Positions 8,012 to 16,316 of a DNA stretch of 42,024 nt are shown in pieces. Source of the DNA: Streptomyces amritsarensis (lineage in GTDB: Bacteria > Actinomycetota > Actinomycetes > Streptomycetales > Streptomycetaceae); the NCBI RefSeq assembly GCF_001953875.1, contig NZ_MQUR01000072.1, forward strand, positions 1 to 42,024, in the 5' to 3' direction. Position 1 is the stretch's first letter. Each line of letters begins with the position of its first letter. A model generated the notes under the pieces. That model worked only from the letters and a program-made list of their open reading frames with translations. It was not told the DNA's origin and did no database searches. The translations under genes and the position numbers were made by a program.

Positions 8012-8125
8012 TCAGCCCTGGCGCTGCTTGTGGCGCAGGTTGTCGCAGATGACCATGACCCGGCCGTGACGGCGGATCACCTTGCACTTGTCGCAGATCT
8101 TCTTGACGCTCGGCTTGACCTTCAT
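8012..8125 (-). CDS. rpmJ: 50S ribosomal protein L36, zinc-binding form
   Basis: Protein of only 37 residues that folds as a zinc ribbon and locks 23S rRNA helices together. The ligands C11, C14, C27 and H32 are all present (KKICDKCKVIRRHGR, then VICDNLRH), so this is the zinc-containing form. Streptomycetes usually carry a second, zinc-free copy elsewhere that is derepressed under zinc starvation; none is seen in this window. The start is ATG at 8125; an open frame upstream has no homology. It lies 73 bases after infA. Confidence 0.96.
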   Translation of the reverse strand: MKVKPSVKKICDKCKVIRRHGRVMVICDNLRHKQRQG

Positions 8126-8198
8126 GTTGGTGAGGTTCTCCGGGTCAGTGCCACCACCCGCACCGGGACGGACGCCCAGGCAGGAGTGAGAGCAAGAT

Positions 8199-8420
8199 CT
8201 ACTTGTATCGGTAGACGATCCGGCCACGCGTCAGGTCGTACGGAGAGAGCTCCACGACGACCCGGTCATCGGGCAGGATGCGGATGTAGTGCATGCGCAT
8301 CTTCCCGCTGATGTGCGCGAGGACCTTGTGACCGTTCTGGAGTTCCACCTTGAACATCGCGTTCGGGAGGGACTCGATCACGGTGCCCTCGATCTCGATG
8401 GCACCTTGCTTCTTGGCCAC
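8199..8420 (-). CDS. infA: Translation initiation factor IF-1
   Basis: Single OB-fold protein that occupies the ribosomal A site during initiation. The 73-residue product begins MAKKQGAIEIEGTVIESLPN and ends SPYDLTRGRIVYRYK, and the whole length matches the family. The start codon is GTG, with AAAGG six bases upstream; the in-frame extension of 21 codons is not conserved. It follows map by 138 bases and probably has its own promoter. Confidence 0.97.
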   Translation of the reverse strand: MAKKQGAIEIEGTVIESLPNAMFKVELQNGHKVLAHISGKMRMHYIRILPDDRVVVELSPYDLTRGRIVYRYK

Positions 8421-8498
8421 GCTTCGCCTTTCGAATCGGCTACCTTGATCGGCCCCGTGCGCCATGCAGGCATGGAAGTGCACGAGAGCCGACGAGTC

Positions 8499-8528
8499 AG
8501 TCTACGTCAGGGCACCCAGAAAGACGAA
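8499..8528 (-). promoter_or_regulatory. Possible infA promoter
   Basis: On the minus strand TAGACT (8499-8504) fits the -10 consensus TANNNT, and TTCGTC (8523-8528) lies 18 bases upstream as a poor -35 box. The position in the 138-base map-infA gap would allow the infA-rpmJ-rpsM group to be transcribed separately. Evidence is limited to the -10 match. Confidence 0.3.
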
Positions 8529-8558
8529 TCCGGAAAGTTTGCCCCAGAGTCTAGATCA

Positions 8559-9410
8559 TTAACCGAGGGGGTCCGGAGCCGTGGTGACCCCGTACTCCGC
8601 CAGCTTCGCCTTGCCGCAGTCCGGGCTGGTCAGCACGATCGGACCCGCCTCCGTCAGCGCGATGGAGTGCTCCCAGTGCGAGGACCAGGTGCCGTCCGTC
8701 GTGATGACCGTCCAGTCGTCCGAGAGGACCTCCGTCTGGGCGGTGCCGAGCGAGACCATCGGCTCGATCGCCAGGCAGACGCCCGGCACGAGCTTGATCC
8801 CCTTGCCCCGCTTGCGCGAGACGTAGTTCAGCAGGTGCGGGTCCATGTGCATCTCGGACCCGATGCCGTGGCCGCCGTAGTCCTCGATGATCCCGAACTT
8901 GCCGCGGCTGTTCTCACCGGCGGCGGGACGGGGCTGGCGCTTGATGTACGTCTCGATCGCCTTGGAGATGTCCACGAGGCGGTTGCCCAGCTTCATGGCG
9001 GCGATGCCGGCCCACATGGACTCCTCGGTGACCCGGGACAGCTCCACCAGCTCCGGCGCGTGGCCGGTGCCCACGAAGGCCGTGTACGCGGCGTCTCCGT
9101 GCCAGCCGTCCACGATCGCGCCGGCGTCGATCGAGATGATGTCGCCGTCCTTGAGGACGGTCTTGTCGTCCGGGATGCCGTGGACGACGACCTCGTTCAC
9201 CGAGGTGCAGATCGTCGCGGGGAAGCCGCCGTAGCCGAGGAAGTTCGACTTCGCCCCGGCGTCCGCGATGACCTTGCGGGCCACCATGTCCAGATCCCGC
9301 GTCGTGGCGCCCGGCACGGCCGCCTCACGGGTCGCCGCATGGATCGCGGCGACGACCAGCCCCGCCTCGCGCATCTTCGCGATCTGCTCGGGGGTCTTGA
9401 TCTGCACCAT
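8559..9410 (-). CDS. map: Methionine aminopeptidase, type I
   Basis: Removes the N-terminal methionine from new proteins. The 283-residue product has all five metal ligands of the pita-bread fold: D95 (SIDAGAIVDG), D106 (GDAAYTAF), H181 (DYGGHGIGSEMH), E216 (AIEPMVSLG) and E247 (HWEHSIALTEAG). It lacks the N-terminal SH3-binding zinc-finger extension of some family members. ATG at 9410 was chosen for the GGAAGG nine bases upstream; the 22-codon upstream extension has no homology. It lies 92 bases after adk in the common secY-adk-map order. Confidence 0.97.
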   Translation of the reverse strand: MVQIKTPEQIAKMREAGLVVAAIHAATREAAVPGATTRDLDMVARKVIADAGAKSNFLGYGGFPATICTSVNEVVVHGIPDDKTVLKDGDIISIDAGAIVDGWHGDAAYTAFVGTGHAPELVELSRVTEESMWAGIAAMKLGNRLVDISKAIETYIKRQPRPAAGENSRGKFGIIEDYGGHGIGSEMHMDPHLLNYVSRKRGKGIKLVPGVCLAIEPMVSLGTAQTEVLSDDWTVITTDGTWSSHWEHSIALTEAGPIVLTSPDCGKAKLAEYGVTTAPDPLG

Positions 9411-9502
9411 AGGGCCGTGCCTTCCAGCTTCGAAACGGGTCTTCTCAACAGTACGGCCGCGATGCCCTGGGGACACCGCGGCCGTACCTGTACTGCGGGG
9501 GA

Positions 9503-10150
9503 CTACTTCTGCAGGGCGTCCATGGCGCGCTTCGTGACGTCCGCGACCTCGCCGAGGGCCGGGATGGTCACCAGCAGGCCCTGGGCCTTGTAGTAGTCGA
9601 TGATCGGCTCGGTCTGCGTGTGGTAGACCTCCAGCCGGTTGCGCACCGTGGCCTCGGAGTCGTCACCGCGCTGGTAGAGCTCGCCACCGCACTGGTCGCA
9701 GACGCCCTCGGTCTTCGGGGCGGCGTACACGACGTGGAAGACGTGCGCGGACTCGTTGCGGCAGACGCGGCGGCCGGCGATGCGCTTGACGACCTCGTCC
9801 TCCTCGACCTCGAGGTCGAGGACGGCGTCGAGCTTCATGCCCGACTCCTCCAGCATCACGTCGAGGGCCTCGGCCTGGGAGACGTTGCGCGGGAAGCCGT
9901 CGAGCAGGAAGCCGCCGGCGGCGTCGGGCTGCTCCATCCGGTCCTTGGCCATACCGATGGTGATCTCGTCCGGGACGAGGTCGCCGGCGTCCATGAACGC
10001 CTTGGCGCGCAGGCCCAGCTCGGTGCCCTGGCTGATGTTGGCCCGGAACAGGTCGCCCGTGGAGATGTGCGGGATCGACAGGTTCTTGGCAAGGAACGCG
10101 GCCTGCGTTCCCTTGCCCGCACCGGGCGGTCCGACGAGGACGATTCGCAT
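9503..10150 (-). CDS. adk: Adenylate kinase
   Basis: Interconverts AMP and ATP with two ADP in the cytoplasm. The 215-residue product begins with P-loop GPPGAGKGTQ (residues 7-16), followed by the AMP-binding segment ISTGDLFRANI and the DGFPRNVSQAEAL motif. The long LID domain contains RRVCRNESAHVFH and CDQCGGELY, a Cys-rich arrangement typical of zinc-stabilised adenylate kinases of Gram-positive bacteria. Its ATG overlaps the secY stop codon by one base (TGATG), so translation is probably coupled. Confidence 0.97.
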   Translation of the reverse strand: MRIVLVGPPGAGKGTQAAFLAKNLSIPHISTGDLFRANISQGTELGLRAKAFMDAGDLVPDEITIGMAKDRMEQPDAAGGFLLDGFPRNVSQAEALDVMLEESGMKLDAVLDLEVEEDEVVKRIAGRRVCRNESAHVFHVVYAAPKTEGVCDQCGGELYQRGDDSEATVRNRLEVYHTQTEPIIDYYKAQGLLVTIPALGEVADVTKRAMDALQK

Positions 10151-11463
10151 CAGCGGAGGAACCCTTCGTAGTTACGCTGCTGGAGCTGGCTCTCGATCTG
10201 CTTCACGGTTTCCAGACCCACACCCACGATGATGAGGATGCTCGTCCCGCCGAACGGGAAGTTCTGGTTCGCTCCGAAGCCGGCCAACGCCATCGTCGGC
10301 ACAAGAGCGATGAGACCCAGGTACAGCGACCCCGGCCAGGTGATCCGGTTGAGCACGTAGCTCAGGTACTCGGCGGTGGGTCGACCGGCGCGGATACCGG
10401 GGATGAACCCACCATACTTCTTCATGTTGTCTGCAACTTCCTCGGGGTTGAACGAGATCGCCACGTAGAAGAACGCGAAGAAGACGATCAGGAGGAAGTA
10501 GACCGCGATGTAGTACGGGTGGTCGCCCTTGACGAAGTGCTTCTGGATCCAGGTGGCCCAGCCCGCGGTGGACCCGCTGAACTGCACGACCAGTGCCGGG
10601 ATGTAGAGCAGCGACGAGGCGAAGATGACGGGGATGATGCCCGCCTGGTTCACCTTGAGCGGGATGTAGGTAGAGGTACCGCCGTAGGCACGGCGGCCGA
10701 TCATGCGCTTCGCGTACTGGACCGGGATGCGGCGCTGCGCCTGCTCGACGAAGACCACCAGGCCCACCATCGCGAGGCCCACCAGCATGACGACGCCGAA
10801 CTCGACCCAGCCGTCGGCGATCTTGCCCTGGAGCTTGATCTGCCACAGGGCGCCGATGAAGCCGGCGGCGATCGAGATGAACATGAGGATCGACATGCCG
10901 TTGCCGATGCCGCGGTCGGTGATGAGCTCACCGAGCCACATGACGACGCAGGTACCGGCGGTCATGGTGACCACCATGACGACCGTGGTGAAGATCGACC
11001 GGTCGGGAACGATCTGGCTGGCGACCTGGCACCCCTGGAACAGGGCGCCGGTCCGGGCGGTGGCGACGAGGCCGGTGCCCTGGAGGATCGCGAGCGCGAC
11101 CGTCAGATAGCGCGTGTACTGAGTGATCTTCGCCGTGCCGGACTGGCCCTCTTTCTTGAGGGTCTCCAGCTTCGGGATGACCACGGTCAGCAGCTGCAGA
11201 ATGATGCTCGCCGTGATGTACGGCATGATGCCGAGCGCAAAGATCGTGATCTGCAGCAGCGCGCCACCGCTGAACATGTTGACGAGGCCGAACAGACCAT
11301 TGCTGCTTCCGGCCTGTTCCACGCAGATCTGTACGTTCTTGTAGCTCACGCCGGGGACCGGGACATGCGACCCGAGCCGGAACAGCACGATGATGCCGAG
11401 CGTGAAGAGCAGCTTCTTGCGCAGGTCGGGCGTCTTGAACGCCCGGGCGAACGCGGTGAGCAC
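10150..11463 (-). CDS. secY: Protein translocase channel subunit SecY
   Basis: Forms the SecYEG protein-conducting channel with SecE and SecG. The 437-residue product has the expected ten membrane segments. Visible signatures are RKKLLFTLGIIVLFRLGSHV at the start of segment 1, YAKRMIGRRAYGGTSTYIPL in the large cytoplasmic loop that contacts SecA and the ribosome, and FVAISFNPEEVADN-like and GFIPGIRAGRPTAEYL segments later on. The start is GTG with a perfect AGGAGG four bases upstream. The gene is set apart from rplO by 189 bases that hold a terminator-like hairpin, so it probably has its own promoter. Confidence 0.97.
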   Translation of the reverse strand: MLTAFARAFKTPDLRKKLLFTLGIIVLFRLGSHVPVPGVSYKNVQICVEQAGSSNGLFGLVNMFSGGALLQITIFALGIMPYITASIILQLLTVVIPKLETLKKEGQSGTAKITQYTRYLTVALAILQGTGLVATARTGALFQGCQVASQIVPDRSIFTTVVMVVTMTAGTCVVMWLGELITDRGIGNGMSILMFISIAAGFIGALWQIKLQGKIADGWVEFGVVMLVGLAMVGLVVFVEQAQRRIPVQYAKRMIGRRAYGGTSTYIPLKVNQAGIIPVIFASSLLYIPALVVQFSGSTAGWATWIQKHFVKGDHPYYIAVYFLLIVFFAFFYVAISFNPEEVADNMKKYGGFIPGIRAGRPTAEYLSYVLNRITWPGSLYLGLIALVPTMALAGFGANQNFPFGGTSILIIVGVGLETVKQIESQLQQRNYEGFLR

Positions 11464-11585
11464 GGTGCCTCCTGCGACCCCCGCGCTACTGCGTCAGAGG
11501 TGACGGTCTGAGAGGGATCGACGTATACGACAAAGCAATGGTGCACGCCACCTTACCGGCGAGTGTGCCCCCCGTGGAACGACCA

Positions 11586-11619
11586 ACCGGGGATGCCCCA
11601 TATGTGAGGCATCCCCGGT
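11586..11619 (-). terminator. Hairpin between rplO and secY
   Basis: Perfect 12-base arms (ACCGGGGATGCC with GGCATCCCCGGT) enclose a ten-base loop, 33 bases after the rplO stop codon. It probably terminates or attenuates the spc section. The remaining 120 bases before secY contain TATACG near 11530 as a weak candidate -10 box, but no good -35 box. Confidence 0.65.
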
Positions 11620-11652
11620 CGGGTTTTGAGCTATTCAGCCACTGAAATCGTC

Positions 11653-12108
11653 TTAGACGAGCTCGGTGACAGTGCCGCCGGCAGCGGCAATCTTCTCCTT
11701 GGCGGAGGCGGAGACGGCGTCAACCGAAACCTGCAGCGCCACGGAGAGCTCGCCCTGGCCCAGGACCTTGACGAGGCTGTTCTTGCGAACCGCGCCCTTG
11801 GCGACCAGGTCGGCCACCGTGACTTCTCCACCCTCGGGGTAGAGAGCACTGAGCTTGTCCAGGTTCACGACCTGGAACTCGGTGCGGAACGGGTTCTTGA
11901 AGCCCTTGAGCTTCGGCAGGCGCATGTGGAGGGGCATCTGCCCACCCTCGAAGCGCTGCGGGATCTGGTAACGGGCCTTCTGGCCCTTCGTACCACGACC
12001 GGCCGTCTTACCCTTCGACGCCTCACCACGACCGACACGGGTCTTCGCGGTCTTGGCACCGGGGGCGGGACGGAGGTTGTGGGCCTTCAGCGGGCTGTTC
12101 TCAGCCAT
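11653..12108 (-). CDS. rplO: 50S ribosomal protein L15
   Basis: Large-subunit assembly protein. The 151-residue product shows the Gly/Arg/Lys-rich N-terminal segment KTRVGRGEASKGKTAGRGTK, then RYQIPQRFEGGQMPLHMRLP and the C-terminal L15 fold ending AAGGTVTELV. It begins two bases after rpmD. Last r-protein gene before secY, as in other bacteria. Confidence 0.97.
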   Translation of the reverse strand: MAENSPLKAHNLRPAPGAKTAKTRVGRGEASKGKTAGRGTKGQKARYQIPQRFEGGQMPLHMRLPKLKGFKNPFRTEFQVVNLDKLSALYPEGGEVTVADLVAKGAVRKNSLVKVLGQGELSVALQVSVDAVSASAKEKIAAAGGTVTELV

Positions 12109-12110
12109 GA

Positions 12111-12293
12111 TTAGTCAACCTCCTCAACCGTCACGAGGTGGCGGACGGTGTGCACCATTCCGCGGAACTCGGGGCGGTCCTCCTTGACGACGACGTCGTT
12201 CAGGCGCTTGAGCCCGAGCGAACGCAGCGTGTCGCGGTGGTTCTGCTTGCTGCCGATGTACGACTTCGTCTGCGTGATCTTGAGGCGGGCCAT
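12111..12293 (-). CDS. rpmD: 50S ribosomal protein L30
   Basis: Small large-subunit protein of 60 residues, MARLKITQTKSYIGSKQNHR then TLRSLGLKRLNDVVVKED. The whole sequence corresponds to bacterial L30. The ATG overlaps the rpsE stop codon by one base (TGATG), implying coupled translation. The much longer open frame covering this region includes S5 read out of frame and was not used. Confidence 0.96.
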   Translation of the reverse strand: MARLKITQTKSYIGSKQNHRDTLRSLGLKRLNDVVVKEDRPEFRGMVHTVRHLVTVEEVD

Positions 12294-12895
12294 CAGACAC
12301 CCGCCCCAGCGCGCGCACGGAGCAGAGCCGCGGGAGCGACGTCCTCGAGGGGCAGACCGCGGCGAGCCGCGATCTCCTCGGGACGCTGCAGGCCCTTGAG
12401 GGCCTCCACGGTCGCGTGCACGATGTTGATCGCGTTGTCGGAGCCGAGCGACTTCGACAGGATGTCGTGAACGCCGGCGCACTCCAGAACGGCGCGCACC
12501 GGGCCACCGGCGATAACACCGGTACCGGGGGAAGCAGGCTTCAGCAGGACAACGCCGGCCGCCTTCTCGCCCTGGATCGGGTGCGGGATGGTGCCCTGGA
12601 TGCGGGGAACCTTGAAGAAGTTCTTCTTGGCTTCCTCGACGCCCTTGGCGATGGCCGCGGGAACTTCCTTGGCCTTGCCGTAACCGACACCTACGGTGCC
12701 GTCACCGTCACCCACCACGACGAGCGCGGTGAAGCTGAAGCGACGACCACCCTTGACAACCTTGGCGACACGGTTGATCGCGACAACGCGCTCAACGTAA
12801 GCGGTCTTCTCGGCGGCAGCGCCACCGTCGCGACCCTTCCGGTCCCGCCGCTCGCCGCCACCGGCACCGCTTCCGCGGCGCTGGGGTCCAGCCAT
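12293..12895 (-). CDS. rpsE: 30S ribosomal protein S5
   Basis: Protein of the decoding region that influences accuracy and helps unwind mRNA. The 200-residue product has the double-stranded-RNA-binding-type motif RVAKVVKGGRRFSFTALVVV (about residues 41-60), then GKAKEVPAAIAKGVEEAKKN and GGPVRAVLECAGVHDILSKS. The N-terminus has an extra Gly/Arg-rich stretch of about 25 residues (RRGSGAGGGERRDRKGRDGG) compared with E. coli. It lies 45 bases after rplR. Confidence 0.97.
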   Translation of the reverse strand: MAGPQRRGSGAGGGERRDRKGRDGGAAAEKTAYVERVVAINRVAKVVKGGRRFSFTALVVVGDGDGTVGVGYGKAKEVPAAIAKGVEEAKKNFFKVPRIQGTIPHPIQGEKAAGVVLLKPASPGTGVIAGGPVRAVLECAGVHDILSKSLGSDNAINIVHATVEALKGLQRPEEIAARRGLPLEDVAPAALLRARAGAGV

Positions 12896-12940
12896 TGGAT
12901 TACCTCTCTCTGTTACGTCCGTGAGTCCCGGAACCGGGGC

Positions 12941-13324
12941 TTAGAACTTCAGCCCGGCTTCGCGGGCGGCGTCAGCCAGAGCGGCAATGCGCCCGGCGTA
13001 TCGGTTGCCACCGCGGTCAAAGACGACGGTCTCGACACCCGCGGCCTTGGCACGCTCGGCGACGAGCGCGCCGACAGCCTGGGCCTGGGCGCTCTTGTCG
13101 CCTTCGCCACCGCGGATCGAAGCGTCCAGGGTCGACGCCGACGCCAGGGTGTGGCCCTGGAGGTCGTCGATGACCTGAGCAACGATGTTGCGGTTGGAAC
13201 GCGTCACGACGAGGCGCGGACGCTCCGCCGTACCCGAGACGTTCTTGCGGATGCGGATGTGGCGGCGAGCCTTGGCAGCGCGCTTGTACGCGTCGCCCTT
13301 GGCGATCTTCACACCGTATGCCAT
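12941..13324 (-). CDS. rplR: 50S ribosomal protein L18
   Basis: 5S rRNA-binding protein of the central protuberance. The 127-residue product carries RRHIRIRKNVSGTAERPRLV near the N-terminus and AERAKAAGVETVVFDRGGNR, then YAGRIAALADAAREAGLKF at the end; the last block is the most conserved part of L18. ATG start, two bases after rplF. Confidence 0.97.
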   Translation of the reverse strand: MAYGVKIAKGDAYKRAAKARRHIRIRKNVSGTAERPRLVVTRSNRNIVAQVIDDLQGHTLASASTLDASIRGGEGDKSAQAQAVGALVAERAKAAGVETVVFDRGGNRYAGRIAALADAAREAGLKF

Positions 13325-13326
13325 GG

Positions 13327-13866
13327 CTACTTACCAGCCTTTCCGACCTTGCGGCGGATGACCTCGCCGGCGTACTTGACACCCTTGGCCTTGTACGGGT
13401 CGGGCTTCCGCAGCTTGCGGATGTTGGCGGCGACCTCGCCGACCTTCTGCTTGTCGATGCCCTCGACCGAGAACTTGGTCGGCGACTCGACCTTGAAGGA
13501 GATGCCCTCGGGCGCCTCCACCAGGATCGGGTGGCTGTAGCCGAGCTGGAACTCCAGGTCGGAGCCCTTCGCGGCCACGCGGTAACCGACACCGCTGATC
13601 TCGAGAGCCTTGACGTATCCCGTGGTCACACCGGTGATCATGTTCGCCACCAGCGTGCGGGACAGGCCGTGCAGGGCCTTGTTCTGACGCTCGTCGTTCG
13701 GACGGGTGACGTTCAGAACGCCGTCCTCGTCCTTGACAACTGCGATGGGCGCCTTAACGGTGTGCGCGAGGGAACCCTTGGGGCCCTTCACGTTGACCGT
13801 CTGGCCATCGATGGTGACGTCCACACCGGCGGGAACCTGGATGGGGAGCTTGCCGATTCGCGACAT
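13327..13866 (-). CDS. rplF: 50S ribosomal protein L6
   Basis: Large-subunit protein near the factor-binding centre, with two similar domains. The 179-residue product begins MSRIGKLPIQVPAGVDVTID and contains VEGIDKQKVGEVAANIRKLR with the family C-terminal signature RKPDPYKAKGVKYAGEVIRR. Normal length. It lies 20 bases after rpsH. Confidence 0.98.
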   Translation of the reverse strand: MSRIGKLPIQVPAGVDVTIDGQTVNVKGPKGSLAHTVKAPIAVVKDEDGVLNVTRPNDERQNKALHGLSRTLVANMITGVTTGYVKALEISGVGYRVAAKGSDLEFQLGYSHPILVEAPEGISFKVESPTKFSVEGIDKQKVGEVAANIRKLRKPDPYKAKGVKYAGEVIRRKVGKAGK

Positions 13867-13886
13867 TGCTTTTCCTCCGTTCCCGA

Positions 13887-14285
13887 CTACCAGACGTAGG
13901 CGAGGACTTCCCCACCTACGCCCTTCTTGCCTGCCTGCTGGCCGGTCAGGAGACCGTGGGACGTGGAGATGATCGCCACGCCCAGGCCGCCGAGGACCTT
14001 CGGCAGGTTGGTGGACTTCGCGTACACGCGCAGACCGGGCTTCGAGATCCGCTTGATGCCCGCGATGGAGCGCTCACGGTTCGGCCCGAACTTCAGCTCG
14101 AGGACGAGGTTCTTGCCGACCTCGGCGTCCTCGACCTTCCAGCCGGTGATGAAACCCTCCTGCTTGAGGATCTCCGCGATGTGCGACTTGATCTTGCTGT
14201 GCGGCATCACGACGGTGTCGTGGTACGCCGAGTTAGCGTTACGCAGACGCGTGAGCATGTCTGCGATGGGGTCAGTCATGGTCAT
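13887..14285 (-). CDS. rpsH: 30S ribosomal protein S8
   Basis: Primary 16S rRNA-binding protein of the central domain; in E. coli it is also the translational repressor of the spc operon. The 132-residue product begins MTMTDPIADMLTRLRNA and ends GLLTGQQAGKKGVGGEVLAYVW, including the conserved STSHG-type motif. I chose the first ATG (14285), which has GAAGG seven bases upstream; the second ATG is two codons on. A 220-base gap separates it from rpsN. It holds several short GC inverted repeats and two copies of GCCGTAGG, but no promoter I would defend. Confidence 0.97.
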   Translation of the reverse strand: MTMTDPIADMLTRLRNANSAYHDTVVMPHSKIKSHIAEILKQEGFITGWKVEDAEVGKNLVLELKFGPNRERSIAGIKRISKPGLRVYAKSTNLPKVLGGLGVAIISTSHGLLTGQQAGKKGVGGEVLAYVW

Positions 14286-14505
14286 GAAGTGGCCTTCGGC
14301 CTCTCTCGCCGGGGTTTCCTGTATGCGCCATCCCTCTCCCCACTCAGTGGCGGGACGGGTGCGGCACGGGGACCTACGGCGTAGTAAGTCGGTAGGGCGG
14401 CGGACGCCCAACCCCACAAGCCTACGGCATGCGGGCAGGGCGGTCCGCCGACCTGATGCTTACCGAGAGCGTCTGGAATACCTCAACACCCAAAGGGCGT
14501 GGGGA

Positions 14506-14691
14506 TTACCAGGAGCTCTTGGTCACGCCCGGCAGCTCGCCACGGTGAGCCATCTCACGGAGGCACACGCGGCAGAGGCCGAACTTGCGGTACACGGAGT
14601 GGGGGCGACCGCAGCGCTGGCAGCGGGTGTACGCACGCACACCGAACTTGGGCTTACGGGCAGCCTTCGCGATGAGAGCCTTCTTCGCCAT
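14506..14691 (-). CDS. rpsN: 30S ribosomal protein S14, zinc-binding type Z
   Basis: Head protein of the small subunit. The short 61-residue form carries a zinc site made of C24, C27, C40 and C43 (RCQRCGRPH then GLCRVCLREMAHRGELPG). This is the zinc form; many actinomycetes also have a longer zinc-free S14 elsewhere for zinc-limited growth. It lies five bases after rplE. Confidence 0.97.
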   Translation of the reverse strand: MAKKALIAKAARKPKFGVRAYTRCQRCGRPHSVYRKFGLCRVCLREMAHRGELPGVTKSSW

Positions 14692-14696
14692 CTCGC

Positions 14697-15248
14697 TTAC
14701 GCCTCCTTGAAGGGGAAGCCGAGGTGACGAAGGAGCGCGCGGCCCTCAGCGTCGTTGGTCGCCGTGGTGACCACGGTGATGTCCATACCCCGGGTACGGT
14801 CGATCTTGTCCTGGTCGATCTCGTGGAACATGACCTGCTCCGTGAGACCGAAGGTGTAGTTGCCACGGCCGTCGAACTGCTTCGGCGACAGACCACGGAA
14901 GTCACGGATACGCGGCAGCGCGAGCGACAGCGTACGGTCCAGGAACTCCCACATACGGTCACCACGGAGGGTGACGTGGCAGCCGATCGGCTGACCCTCA
15001 CGCAGCTTGAACTGCGCGATGGACTTGCGGGCCTTCGTGACGGCCGGCTTCTGACCGGTGATCGTCGTCAGGTCGCGGATGGCGCCGTCGATCAGCTTCG
15101 AGTCACGGGCGGCGTCGCCGACACCCATGTTCACGACGATCTTGACGAGGCCGGGGATCTGCATGACGTTCTCGTAGGAGAACTCCTCACGCAGCTTGCC
15201 CGCGATCTCCTCGCGGTACTTCGTCTTCAGACGCGGAGTGGTAGCCAT
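14697..15248 (-). CDS. rplE: 50S ribosomal protein L5
   Basis: Binds 5S rRNA and forms an intersubunit bridge. The 183-residue product shows MQIPGLVKIVVNMGVGDAAR (about 29-48), KPAVTKARKSIAQFKLREG and the C-terminal block DFRGLSPKQFDGRGNYTFGL, all typical of L5. Its ATG overlaps the rplX stop codon by one base (TGATG). Confidence 0.98.
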   Translation of the reverse strand: MATTPRLKTKYREEIAGKLREEFSYENVMQIPGLVKIVVNMGVGDAARDSKLIDGAIRDLTTITGQKPAVTKARKSIAQFKLREGQPIGCHVTLRGDRMWEFLDRTLSLALPRIRDFRGLSPKQFDGRGNYTFGLTEQVMFHEIDQDKIDRTRGMDITVVTTATNDAEGRALLRHLGFPFKEA

Positions 15249-15559
15249 CAGATGTCCTCACCCGTGCGCTTGGCAACGCGGATCTTGTTGCCCTCGTCGT
15301 CGAAGCGGTAACCGACGCGGGTGACGACCTTCTTGCCGTCCTTCTCCACGACCAGCTGGACGTTGGACACGTGGACCGGAGCCTCGGTGATCACGATGCC
15401 ACCGGCCTGGTTCTGGCCGGCCTTGGTGTGCTTCTTGACCCGGTTGACACCCTCGACGAGGACGCGGTTCTCGGCGGGGAAGGCGACGATGACCTTGCCC
15501 TGCTTGCCCTTGTCCTTACCGGTGATGACCTGTACCAGGTCGCCCTTCTTGATCTTCAT
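15248..15559 (-). CDS. rplX: 50S ribosomal protein L24
   Basis: Early-assembly protein near the exit tunnel. The 103-residue product has the KOW motif at its N-terminus (KKGDLVQVITGKDKGKQGKV), followed by VLVEGVNRVKKHTKAGQNQ and EAPVHVSNVQLV. It begins two bases after rplN and overlaps rplE by one base. Confidence 0.97.
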   Translation of the reverse strand: MKIKKGDLVQVITGKDKGKQGKVIVAFPAENRVLVEGVNRVKKHTKAGQNQAGGIVITEAPVHVSNVQLVVEKDGKKVVTRVGYRFDDEGNKIRVAKRTGEDI

Positions 15560-15561
15560 GC

Positions 15562-15930
15562 TTACAGCACCTCCGGCGCGAGCGAGATGATCTTCATGAA
15601 CTTCTTCTCGCGCAGCTCACGGCCGACGGGGCCGAAGATACGGGTGCCGCGAGGGTCGCCGTCGTTCTTCAGAATGACGGCGGCGTTCTCGTCGAAGCGG
15701 ATGTACGAGCCGTCCTGGCGGCGGCGCTCCTTGACGGTGCGAACGATGACCGCCTTGACGACGTCACCCTTCTTCACGTTGCCACCGGGGATCGCGTCCT
15801 TGACGGTGGCGACGATGACGTCACCGATGCCCGCGTAGCGGCGACCGGAGCCACCGAGAACACGGATGCAAAGGATCTCCTTGGCACCAGTGTTGTCGGC
15901 GACACGCAGTCGCGACTCCTGCTGGATCAC
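15562..15930 (-). CDS. rplN: 50S ribosomal protein L14
   Basis: Large-subunit protein at the subunit interface. The 122-residue product begins with GTG (MIQQESRLRVADNTGAKEIL) and contains VKKGDVVKAVIVRTVKERRR and FDENAAVILKNDGDPRGTRI. AGGAG lies six bases before the start. It opens the spc section: a 104-base gap with a GC hairpin lies between it and rpsQ, marking the S10/spc boundary. Confidence 0.98.
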   Translation of the reverse strand: MIQQESRLRVADNTGAKEILCIRVLGGSGRRYAGIGDVIVATVKDAIPGGNVKKGDVVKAVIVRTVKERRRQDGSYIRFDENAAVILKNDGDPRGTRIFGPVGRELREKKFMKIISLAPEVL

Positions 15931-15962
15931 GTCTATCTCCTGTTTGTCTGCCGGTTCCCGGC

Positions 15963-15991
15963 GGGGGCCGCGCTACGCGAGCGGAGCCCCC
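15963..15991 (-). other. GC hairpin at the S10/spc boundary
   Basis: GGGGGC (15963-15968) and GCCCCC (15986-15991) flank a GC-rich loop that can pair further, in the 104-base gap between rpsQ and rplN. It could be a weak attenuator between the S10-type and spc-type gene groups. No good promoter is visible beside it. Confidence 0.4.
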
Positions 15992-16034
15992 ACCGAGCCT
16001 GGCGGAACGAACCTAAGGGAAACCCCTCAGGTGC

Positions 16035-16316
16035 TTACTTGGCCTTCTCGAGGATCTCGACGATGCGCCAGCGCTTGCTCGCCGACAGCGGACGCGTCTC
16101 CATGATGAGGACGCGGTCGCCGACGCCGGCAGCGTTCTGCTCGTCGTGAGCCTTGAGCTTGTTCGTACGGCGGATGACCTTGCCGTACAGCGCGTGCTTG
16201 ACGCGGTCCTCGACGGCGACGACGACGGTCTTGTCCATCTTGTCGCTGACGACCAGACCCTCACGGGTCTTGCGGAAGCCGCGCTCGGTCTTCTCAGTCA
16301 CGTTGTTCTCGCTCAT
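16035..16316 (-). CDS. rpsQ: 30S ribosomal protein S17
   Basis: 16S rRNA-binding OB-fold protein. The 93-residue product contains RKTREGLVVSDKMDKTVVVA, then YGKVIRRTNKLKAHDEQN and ETRPLSASKRWRIVEILEKAK. The N-terminal dozen residues are extra compared with E. coli. The ATG overlaps the rpmC stop codon by one base. Last gene of the S10 section. Confidence 0.97.
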   Translation of the reverse strand: MSENNVTEKTERGFRKTREGLVVSDKMDKTVVVAVEDRVKHALYGKVIRRTNKLKAHDEQNAAGVGDRVLIMETRPLSASKRWRIVEILEKAK

